Origin: Irineochytrium annulatum | Lineage: Eukaryota; Chytridiomycota; Chytridiomycetes; Chytridiales; Chytridiaceae | Length of the DNA: 13,461 nucleotides | Assembly: GCA_027600665.1 (NCBI GenBank) | Contig: JADGJL010000813.1 | Span: 1 to 13,461 of the forward strand | Reading direction: 5' to 3' | Made by a program: the position numbers and the translations under genes | Shown here: positions 1 through 8,271 of the stretch, piece by piece | Position numbering within the stretch: position 1 is the stretch's first letter | Layout of the letters: the number at the start of each line of letters is the position of its first letter | Notes under the pieces: model-generated | Told to the model about the DNA's origin: nothing | The model's database searches: none | What the model saw: only the letters and a program-made list of their open reading frames with translations

Positions 1-235
1 TTTTTGTTGTTTGTGCCTTTGCCTTCCTTTGTCGCGATCTCGTCCGCGTCATAGGTGTTGGCTCTCCCAGGGTGTCTCTGTATGAACATCATCAAGAGTC
101 TAACATTATGAGCTCAAGTCAAAAGCGGAAAAGAGCATCTGTATTATTGGGCCTTTAAAGACCTTCGTTTAAAAAGGGTTTGAAACGCAGGAACATCGAC
201 GGAAAACATGAAATGTTCCAACAGGATACGCAGAA
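1..235. other. Left flank downstream of the SAM membrane-protein gene
   Basis: This is the 3' flank of the minus-strand gene that stops at 236. I see no convincing complete gene. On the minus strand an ATG at 52-50 opens a frame to the window edge that is strongly basic (begins MTRTRSRQRKAKAQ). It could be the start of the next minus-strand gene, but 17 codons are too few to judge. No AATAAA lies on the minus strand here; the nearest match is AATAAT at about 143-148. Confidence 0.3.
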
Positions 236-1803
236 TTACGTTTGATGCCTTCCGGTTTGATATGGAGGAGGTGCCACATCGATGGTTTCTGTTCGGCTAC
301 TAACATCCAGTCCTGCGCTCGAGGATCCATTGCCGCCGGCAGCTCGCGTCAACCTCGTTATCAGCAAGCGCAGAACCTCCCTCGCGCTGGCACTTGTCAT
401 CCCAAGCCCCTGGCTCATCTCCTCGTCAGACAAACTCAAAAGCCTCGCGCCGTCCACGTTGTTCGCTATATCAACCATTATCAGGAAGAAGTTTACCGAA
501 GGAAGAACATGCAAAAATTGGAAGAGCTAAACATACCAGTAAAGGCCGCGATTCTTTCCTGGCTGAAATCGTTCCGCCGCAGCCACCCGGAGACGTCCGC
601 CACGCTCCACGACCCCACGTCACGCTCCTCGTCGTCCGTCAGCGCCGACGCGGCGGCCGGCGACCCGCCATCGGCTGCCGCGCCTACCAAACTCGGCCCA
701 CCGACCGTTCCAGAGAATGAAAACGCCGCGCTTGATGGCGCATCGGACGTCGACCCGGACACCGCCTGGGGTTCCTCACCCGACCTGACGTCCGCCGCCG
801 TTGACGCCGCGTGCAGTTGCTTCCGAAGGCTCGCGTCCAACTCAGCTATCGCCGGTGTAGGCGGGAGCGGGCGTTCGGCGACGAGGCCCAAGAAGAGTTT
901 GGAATCGGTCGAAGCGTCGAAGGTTGACGATAAGGCAGAGGGCTGTAGCATGGTGAGCTCGTGGTCGGAGAGCGGGGTGGCGGACTCGACGGTCGACTCC
1001 GCGACTATCGAAGCCTTAACGGCGCGACGCTTTCTGTGGATTAACACGGCGGTGATGGCCGTGATGGCGATCACGGCCCCGAGGGCCGCCACCGATGCGG
1101 AGACAATCGCGGCTATTGGCGGTGTTGAAGTGGGCGGCGGAGGTTCGTAAATGAGCGTGGTGGGTATGCGGGTGTAGGGTGCGCCAGAGCCGCCGAGGGC
1201 CTTTGGTAATACAAAACCGGGGCAGGTGCTCTGAAGATAGGGGACAATTGTGTTGCTGGGGCCAAAGGGAGCGCCAGGGCCCGTCTCCCACGGAAGGATG
1301 GCGGTGCAGCTCGTCATACAGTCGACGAGGTCGATGTAGTTTGTGCATTTGCAGTCGACATTGTAGTCTGAACACAGGTCCATGCTTTTGCTGACTATCT
1401 CGATGCAGGCAATGCAGGGGCTCAGGTCAGCCGGGTCAGCCGTCGCGGTCGCCGGAATCGAAGTGCCGACGGACGTCGCCGGGAGGGGCAGAGTGGCGTT
1501 CAGGGACGGAAGCCAAGTGGCGGAAGAGAACAGAACGTTCTGCGACTCATCGATGCAGGAGGAGTGATCGGCGTATCTGGTGCAGTCCTCGCAGTTACCG
1601 GTCCGTGCTTTTGCGTAGGTCGTCCCGTTGATGCAGTTGCATTCACCCCTAGGTGTAAAACCGGCCAGGATAGCATCAGGGATCTCCATGCACCGATCCA
1701 CGGCCGAGTTCGTCGCCCGGCCCGGGCATGCGACGAAGGATGTCGACGGGAGACCGAAGCACGGCGGAATGCCTGTGAGAGCGAACGGGATTGCTGCCAA
1801 CAT
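236..1803 (-). CDS. Single-pass membrane protein: Cys-rich ectodomain, SH3 ligand, SAM domain, PPxY tail
   Basis: Exons on the minus strand are 1803-537 and 465-236, giving 498 aa. The 71-nt intron (536-466, GTATGT...ATAG, phase 1) falls inside the SAM domain, and splicing restores a continuous SAM sequence. Order: short hydrophobic N-terminus, likely a signal peptide (1-18); extracellular part with about 15 cysteines and N-glycosylation sequons NGT and NAT; Pro-rich stalk (YEPPPPTSTPP); membrane helix about 230-255 followed by stop-transfer HRKRR; cytoplasmic tail with RPLPPTP (311-317, an exact RxxPxxP class I SH3 ligand); low-complexity Ser/Ala stretch; SAM domain about 397-462 (opens WSVADVSGWL); PPPY at 488-491, a WW-domain ligand. 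SAM domains usually oligomerise or bind other SAM domains, so a receptor or adaptor role is likely but inferred. The ectodomain family is not recognised. The start is the least certain part: the frame is open upstream to a TGA at about 1857-1855 but has no earlier in-frame ATG. Confidence 0.78.
466..536 (-). other. Phase-1 intron splitting the SAM domain
   Basis: Donor is G|GTATGT at 536 and acceptor is GATATAG|CG at 466. Removing 71 nt joins ...RIAAFT to ANNVDGARLL..., which gives an uninterrupted SAM fold. Reading through instead gives a stop soon after the domain's first half. Confidence 0.85.
853..873 (-). other. Class I SH3-binding motif RPLPPTP in the membrane protein tail
   Basis: The codons read R-P-L-P-P-T-P, matching [RK]xxPxxP exactly. 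It lies about 55 residues after the membrane helix, so it would face the cytoplasm. The divergent neighbour encodes nine SH3 domains. Binding is inference. Confidence 0.7.
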
Positions 1804-2966
1804 TGACACGACGCCCAGGCTGTCGTGGAACCGGGCTTCATCAGCCTGGGTGTTTCAGAGCGACCATATCCAGTTCGAACTCTATCAGACGTCACATACT
1901 TACACCACGTCCGAATCTCAGGAGTCGCGATATAATGTGTTAGTCCTAATCGTGAGCGTTTATTTTAAAATGCCACGGAATATGAAATTCATTCACGACG
2001 GGAAGTACAATCAGCTCGGCTGACGTTTGTTGGTATTTATAAATCAGGTCCTGCCAGATTTTTCTCGTGGGGCAGTCAGAAACTGAAGTCCGCGTATTTC
2101 TTGTGTCGCCTTTATTGTTTGATGTCTATTTATTCATAATATATCATCACATCATCATCTATTTGCACCTTGTCCCCTATTTTAAATCATTAAGCCCTAC
2201 CCGAACAACCTGCGCCTATGCGCGCTTTTGTCCACAACGCGCGTGCGCGCTCCACCCCCTATCGCTAGTCAATTATGTGGGTTAATGTCACATCGGCCTC
2301 CAAGTTGGTCTCTACCGTCTCTCTGACGAGGCCCTATCCAACACAATATATTAGCATGCGCCGGCTGGTCCCGTCTTCAACAGAACGGGAGAAGAACACA
2401 CATAACTTGCACCAAAACGGACCTTGCTCTCCCGATCCAGCATCCTCTTGGGCTTTCCGGCGTTCCCGAGCAATATGTCGATCTGTGAGGCAGTAGTACT
2501 TGGGTCGATCCAAACCCCGACGGCGCAAGTGTCGCCAGGCCGCCCTCTTGCTCGTTGACTCTTACATGTAGAGAGCATGGTAGAGGGAGAGTTGAGGAGG
2601 GAGTAAAGAGGCAGGAGGGGCGCGAAGGTCGAGAGAGGGCTAGCCGATTGTGGAGCTGGATGTCCATCAGTGCGCGGTGGTGAAGAGGGAGAGAGCTCGA
2701 CATTCGACGCGTGAAGCGGTGGCATGAACCACCATGCCCGCCATGCATGCAGAAAGACCAGAAAGACAAGTTCGAGATTGTCATCGAAATTGGGCGTTAA
2801 CACCAGACAGTCCAGAGACGGCTTGAGCGTGACGCTGCTGTCGCATTTGCTCATCGCCCAAACCACCTTGCGCTGCTCCCCGCTCCTGCACCTGCACCAT
2901 CCCGTGTTGGGCTTCCGTCATTCCTCTTCCTCTGCTGGACATCCGTTCGATTGATCAACGAACAGT
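1804..2966. promoter_or_regulatory. Divergent intergenic region between the membrane-protein gene and the SH3-septin gene
   Basis: This 1163-bp gap separates two start codons facing away from each other, so it should hold both promoters. On the minus strand a strong donor GTAAGT at 1903-1898 pairs with a CCCAG acceptor ending at 1846, a plausible 58-nt 5'-UTR intron. After that acceptor an ATG at 1842-1840 is out of frame with the main start and would be an overlapping upstream ORF. The interval 2100-2200 is AT-rich, 2217-2250 holds alternating purine-pyrimidine CG-rich runs, and 2570-2640 is purine-rich on the plus strand. The 60 bases before ATG 2967 are pyrimidine-rich, as expected of a 5' leader. 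The longer open frames here show no domain and look like chance. Confidence 0.55.
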
Positions 2967-5900
2967 ATGGACGGTGAGCTACGGAGTTCCCACCCTTTCC
3001 CTGGATTCTGCGTTCTGACCATCCTTCTTCTGTTTGTCCTTTACAAGTAGCCGCCGATCGGCTTGTTGGAAGTGAGTGTCCTTTATTCTTTGTTCTGTGT
3101 TGGGATGGGCCGGATGCGAGGGGATTAGATCTCCTGGTTTGATGTGGGACCAGTACCGAAGGAGGAAGAAGGAGTGCCCTTGTCGTAGCACGGACGTATT
3201 GATCCTTACTGTTCTTTGCATTTAGTCGCGGATTACACGCCCAGCCATGCCGATGAAATTAAGCTCCAGGTTGGTGACTCTCAGTCCTTGGAGAGCCCAC
3301 TTAGTAAGCTAATCGCGCTTTCACTTCACCAGACGGGCAACGTCGTCTCCATTCTCTTCTCCTACGAAGACGGCTGGGTCCTCGGTCGCAACGAGACCAC
3401 GGGCGCCGTCGGCCTTCTTCCCCGCAACTTCCTCGGCAAAGAAGTCCCCGCCGCCAAGGTCGTCCGCACCCCGACCAACCGCGCATCCTCTCTCGTGAAG
3501 GGGCGCGGCAACACCCTCCGCGGCCAGCAGGGCGGAAGCGCTGCGCCCAACGCTTCTAATGCGGCAGCAAAGCCCCCGGCCGCAGCGGCAACGCCAGCCT
3601 CTAACGCCTCCTCATCCCCCGCCACACCCATCCAGACCACCCTGCCCTCCATGGCACCCAATCCCTCCCAGGCCTCCGCTTCCTCCGCGACCCCCGCCAC
3701 CTCCTCCGCCGCCGGCGCTCCACCGGGCGCTGCCGAGCGCCTCGTGGCCGTGTGCGAGTACGAGCCCCAGCAGCAGGACGAGATCCGTCTCGGGCTCGGC
3801 CACATGGTTTCGATCCTGTTTACGTACGAGGACGGGTGGGTGCTCGGGAGGAACGAGAGCACGGGGACCGTCGGGTTGGTCCCGAGGAACTTTTTGGAGG
3901 CGGAAGCGAACGCGACGAGCAAGCAGCCGCAGGTCGGGAGGATGGCGTCGAAACGGACGAGCTCGTTGGCTGTCAAGAGGGGCGCCACGGTGCAGAAGGC
4001 TTCGTCGGGGCAGGGGTCAACGGGATTGTCGCCGACCTCGCAGCCGTTGGCGGCGGAGACCGTAGCGCCCGCTGTCGCGGCGGCTGCTTCGGCGGCCGTG
4101 GCAGATGCTGGGAAGACCGTCGAGAAGCTCGTTGGCAGTAAGTTATTCTTAACTTTCGCGTTGACGTGTTGGAGGGGGCCAGTGATCTGATACGGTCCCT
4201 TTCCTTCTCCTCGCTCTGCCAGTTTGCGACTACGTCCCGCAGAACGCGGATGAGATTGCCTTGAAGGTCTCGAACGTCGTCGTCATCCTCTTCACGTACG
4301 AGGACGGCTGGATCTTGGGCAGGAACGAGGCCACCGGAGGTATTCTCTCATTTGTTTTCGTTTGCGCATGTTCTAATTATTTGCGAATGTAGCCGTCGGC
4401 CTTCTCCCCCGCAACTTTCTCGACAAGATTACCGCGTCCAATGCTAAGCCCGTTGGCGGGAAGGTCGCCGGCACGAGGAACAACTCGCTCAACGCCAAGA
4501 ACAGCAACTTTGGGAACATTATCACGGGGCAGCCCGCGGCCGCACCTGCGCAGGCCACCACGGCCAATGGGATGCTGGCCCCGCCAGGTGCTCAGGCGGA
4601 CACTGATGGCGGGGCTGAGAAGCTTGTCGGAAGTACGTAACCCTCTGATCTAATCTTTAATATCAACAATTAACACTGTTTTTTTTCCAACTCAGTCTGC
4701 GACTACGCGCCCCAGAACCCGGACGAGATTGCCCTTAAGGTCGGCGAGCCCGTGGCCGTGCTGAACCGGTACGAGGACGGGTGGGTCATGGCCCGGAATC
4801 AGAAGACGAACGCCATCGGGCTGCTCCCCGGTAACTTTTTGGGCAAGGACACGGCGCCACCTGCGGTCGGGAGGCTCGCTTCGGGCAGGACGAGCTCGAT
4901 TAACGCCAAGCCGTTGCCCGCTGGGCCGGAGGAGCTTGTTGGGAGTGAGTTTTTGTGCGCCTTTTTTTTTTTTCTTATTGGCGGACGGTTTTTGTTGATA
5001 TTGATGGGTGACTATAGTTTGCGAGTACAAGGCCGCGAACCCTGATGAGATCAACCTGAAGGTCGGCCAGAAGGTCACAGTGCTGAAGGTTTTCGCGGAC
5101 GGATGGGGTTTGACGCGGAACGAGGCCACAGGAGGTATACGATCTGTCTGAAGCTGCGTTCGTCTTTCGTCTCGTCACTAAACACGCCCTATTTTCCTTT
5201 TCAAAACTTAGCCGTCGGCCTCCTCCCGCTTAACTTTCTCGATAAGTCTTCCGTCGCACCCGTCGTCGGCAGGCTCGCCTCCGTTAGGAACGAGTCCCTC
5301 GCGAACAAGCCCGCCGGCCCCGTCGGTGCCGCTGCCTCGTCCACGTCGTCATCGACCCCGGCGGCCACACCCGCGCCGGTGGCGGCGGGGGCGCCCGCCG
5401 ATGTTGGCAAGGAGATGCTTGTCGGAAGTGAGTATTCGCTTTTAATCGATTATAACCCCCAACAATTCTTACGTGTTCCTTTTCTTCAGTCTGCGAATAC
5501 AAGGCCACGGCCCCGGACGAGATCACGCTCCTCGTCGGCCACCGCGTCACGGTCTTGAACTCCTACGAGGACGGATGGGTCATGGCGAGGAACGAGGCCA
5601 CTGGAGGTGACTAACCACGCTTCACTTTAATCCCCGAAATCTTGTCCTTAGCAAATTGATTACATAGCCATCGGCCTCCTCCCGCGCAACTTTCTTGAGA
5701 AGGAGGCTGCCGCCAAGGGGCCCGTCGTTGGCAGGCTCGCTTCGGGTCGCACGGCATCGCTTCAGGCCAAGATGCCCACCGGTGCGAACGCGGCGGCTGC
5801 TGCACCCGCCGCTGCCGCAGCCCCCGTTGCAGTCGCCTCCGCGTCGTCCGCTCCGTCTGCTGCTTCAAAGGCTCTTGTTGGGAGTGAGTGTTTGTTTTAA

Positions 5901-8271
5901 CATATCTGACGTTGTTGTACCGCTTTTGCGCTCTCGACGGTTTTCTAACCTGTCCTCCTTTCCCAAAGTTTGCGATTACGCGCCTCAGGCTCCCGACGAA
6001 ATCGCGCTGAAGGTCGGTCAGCGCGTCACGATCCTGAACTCGTATGAGGACGGCTGGGTCATGGCTCGCAACGAGGCTACGGGCGGTACATATATTTACG
6101 TCGCTTTTCCTTGTGGATGTGCTATCTGACCCGCGCATTTGTTTTAGGCGTCGGTCTCCTCCCCCGCAACTTCCTCGACGTTGAGAGCAGCGCGCCCGTC
6201 GTCGGCCGCCTCGCCTCAGGCAGGACTTCATCGCTTGCCGCCAAGATGCCCGGTGGGTCCACTGCGCCAAACCAGCTCGCTCCGGCCACTGCCGCAGCTT
6301 CCGCCGCTCCCGACCCGAAGAAGCTTGTCGGAAGTAAGTCTTCGTGCATAAATCGCCCCTTTTTTTTTTTGGATATCGGTCATTAAATGTTAATTCACTT
6401 CTTTTGTATTGCAGTCTCCGACTACGTGCCGCAGAACAACGACGAGATCGGCCTCAAAGTTGGTCAGAAGGTGACCGTGATTAACGCGTTCGAGGACGGC
6501 TGGATTCTTGCCCGGAACGAGAGCACGAGCGGTTGGTTTTCCTCCCCACATTTGGCGTATTGTTGCATCTTTTTGAAAACCTTACTCCTCGGGTGTAGCT
6601 GTCGGTCTTCTCCCGCGTAACTTCTTGGACTTCGATTCGGCGTCCCAGGTTAAGGCCGTTGCCGGACGAGTCCCGTCGAAGAGGGGCTTGGCTTCTGCCA
6701 ACGCTCTCCCCGGCGCTTCGTCCGCCGCATCTTCGGCTCCCGTGAAGCCCGTCGAGGCCGCGGTGGCTGGGTCGGGCTGCGGGTCTGGGTCTGCCTCGAA
6801 TGCGGACGTTCTTATCGCTCGTAAGCATTTAGTACCCTTTCGCAAAGGCTGAAAAACTAATTCTTATCTGTGAAGTCTGCGACTTCACGCCCACGGCACC
6901 CGATGAGATCGCCCTGAAGTTTGGGCAGAAGATTACGATCTTCACCAGCTACGAGGACGGCTGGGTTTTGGGCAGGAACGAGGCGACCGGAGGTTAGTCG
7001 ACTGGCTTCATTGAAGGAACCCGTAGTTCTAACTTCATCTTTCATCTGCAGCTGTTGGTCTTATGCCCCGCAACTTCATGGACATCAACAGGAACGCCAC
7101 TGTTTCGCCGGTCGTCGGCCGCGTCGCATCGACCCGTAACGCCTCGAAGGCCGCGAAATCCGGCAGCTACGGCCACATGATCGTCGAGACAGTGCCACCT
7201 GTGACAAAGATGCCGTCCGGCGTGACGACGGCGCCTTCCGTGTCTATTCAGCCCATCGTTACGCCTACGCCCGCCGCCCCAGTCTCCGCAAACTCGACCA
7301 GCTTGCGCCATGCGGCCGCCGTGCCCCCGCCGCGAAAAGAGCCTCTTTTGTTCGAGGAATCCATCAACGGCCCGGGTTTCACGATCTCGACCCAGCGCAA
7401 AATGACCGAGGTCGCCGAGCGCCGCTCAAACCGCTCCCGCGTCGCAGCCAACATGGGCACGCTCAAGGTCGCCATCGTCGGCGACATGTCGATCGGCAAG
7501 ACGGGCCTCATCAAGGCTTTCCTTTCCATTCCGGAGATCGTCATGTCGGACCCTTTACCGCCGGCGTCGGCCTCTGGATCAATTCGCGAGATCCGCGCCT
7601 CCACTATCCCCGCCGCCGAGCTCGTCCCGGGCGAGGAGAGGCTCAATCTTACGTTTGTGGACACGCCCGGCTACGGCTCCTCCCTCGATGCGCTATCGAT
7701 CGTCCGGCCGGTCGTTGACTACTGCCTGCAGCAGTACGCCAAGTCCGAGCGCTGCTTCGTCCGAGGACCCCAAGGCCCGTCGCGCGCCCAGGTGGTTCGG
7801 TTCCTGAACGCCGGGTCCGGGTCACACCCTCACGTGGACGTGGTGCTTTACGGCCTCCTCCACCGCCTCACGCCCATTGACGTTGAGTTCATCCGGAGGC
7901 TCGAGCGCGTCGCCATCGTCGTGCCCGTCATCCTTAAGTCCGACAGCCTGCTCGCGAGCGAGGTCTTCGCGCTCAAGCGTGACGTGCTCGAGAGGCTAGG
8001 GGAGGTCGGCGTTCGGGTCTATGGGTTTGGGCTGGAGCACGAGGAGTGCCTGGCGTTGGCGCGCGCCGGCGTGTGGGGCGCCGTGCCGTTTGCGCTATCG
8101 AGCCCTGCGGAGCTCCCGAAAGGCGGCAAGCCGTCCGCGAGGGGTGCAGACGGGGACGAGGGCGCGAGGAACGAATTTGAAGAGTTGAAGAAGGCGCTGC
8201 TTTACCAGCACATCGGGGAGATCCGGAATTTGGCTGCGGAGAAGTTTGCGGATTGGTGGGAGAGCAACTGA
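2967..8271 (+). CDS. Nine-SH3 scaffold protein with C-terminal septin-like GTPase domain
   Basis: The 17 exons are 2967-2973, 3051-3071, 3226-3269, 3333-4137, 4223-4339, 4393-4632, 4696-4944, 5018-5134, 5212-5427, 5490-5606, 5668-5883, 5969-6085, 6148-6333, 6415-6531, 6599-6820, 6876-6992 and 7052-8271. They total 4128 nt, or 1375 aa, with frame preserved throughout. The start (MDAADRLVG) was chosen because splicing a 7-nt exon and a 21-nt microexon gives the same (R/K)LVG-I lead-in found before the other SH3 domains. SH3 domains lie at about 9-60, 161-213, 291-343, 410-463, 493-546, 604-657, 715-768, 816-869 and 929-982. The common pattern is DEI.LKVG..V.IL..YEDGWVLGRNE.TGAVGLLPRNFL. Ala/Pro/Ser linkers separate them. 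Residues about 1105-1375 form a GTPase most like septins: P-loop GDMSIGKT (1113-1120), DTPG (1173-1176), LKSD (1264-1267), and a C-terminal helix like the end of septin G domains. There is no signal peptide or membrane helix, so a cytoplasmic or cortical scaffold is inferred. Confidence 0.88.
3226..7083 (+). repeat. Nine tandem SH3 domain units (exon-module repeat)
   Basis: Domain spans, introns included: 3226-3440, 3741-3899, 4223-4424, 4696-4843, 5018-5243, 5490-5699, 5969-6179, 6415-6630 and 6876-7083. All keep the acidic DE of the RT loop, the ligand-binding Trp (DGW) and the Pro-x-Asn-Phe site (PRNF in place of the usual P.NY), so they should be able to bind PxxP ligands. Domain 5 is the most divergent, with FADGWGLTR in place of YEDGWVLGR and PLNF in place of PRNF. 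Domains 3 and 5-9 are each split by an intron immediately before the final AVGLLPRNF strand. Domains 2 and 4 are uninterrupted, and domain 1 has an intron at a different place. Confidence 0.92.
3270..3332 (+). other. 63-nt stop-free intron inside SH3 domain 1
   Basis: Donor is CAG|GTTGGT and acceptor is CACCAG|ACG, phase 0. Removing it yields DEIKLQTGNVVSILF, which aligns without gaps to domain 2 (DEIRLGLGHMVSILF) and domain 3 (DEIALKVSNVVVILF). The intron is 21 codons with no stop, so retention would insert 21 residues without a frameshift. The alternative is that it is real coding sequence inserted in the RT/n-Src region. The alignment favours splicing. Confidence 0.7.
3480..7140 (+). repeat. 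Recurrent post-SH3 linker motif, (VVGR)(L/V)AS.R..S(L/I)
   Basis: After most SH3 domains the linker repeats a basic Ser-rich motif. The core after domains 1-9 reads NRASSL, KRTSSL, TRNNSL, GRTSSI, VRNESL, GRTASL, GRTSSL, KRGLAS and TRNASK. Seven of nine therefore fit R-x-x-S-[LI], and several are preceded by VVGRLAS or a close variant. R-x-x-S-hydrophobic is a typical basophilic-kinase site (PKA/CaMK/AMPK type). Phosphorylation itself is inference. Confidence 0.65.
7453..8268 (+). other. Septin-like GTPase domain (G1, G3 and G4 motifs)
   Basis: Encoded entirely in the last exon. G1/P-loop is 7480-7503 (GDMSIGKT), G3 is 7660-7671 (DTPG) and G4 is 7933-7944 (LKSD, where septins have AKAD). The segment leading to G4, LTPIDVEFIRRL then VVPVILKSDSL, follows the septin pattern of L.P.D.EF.K.L then IPVIAKADTL. 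The C-terminal NEFEELKKALLYQHIGEIRN resembles the septin DF..LR..LI.THM.DL segment. A basic stretch (RRSNRSR) lies just before the domain, where septins carry a polybasic membrane-binding region. The septin unique element (GR.YPWG region) is not recognisable. Confidence 0.75.

Noticed and set aside
1..54. Plus-strand hydrophobic open frame ending in TAG at 52-54
   Set aside because: Only 17 codons to the window edge, and the opposite strand is equally open; no basis to choose.
242..1150. 302-codon plus-strand open frame across the SAM membrane-protein gene
   Set aside because: It is antisense to the real gene; GC-rich coding DNA leaves its complement open. It shows no domain.
2351..2866. 171-codon minus-strand open frame between the two divergent genes
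   Set aside because: No recognisable domain, low-complexity composition, and overlapping open frames in other phases. It lies in the promoter interval and looks like chance.
3362..3988. 208-codon minus-strand frame opposite SH3 domains 1-2
   Set aside because: Antisense shadow of the SH3 and linker exons, made of Ala/Gly/Arg-rich sequence.
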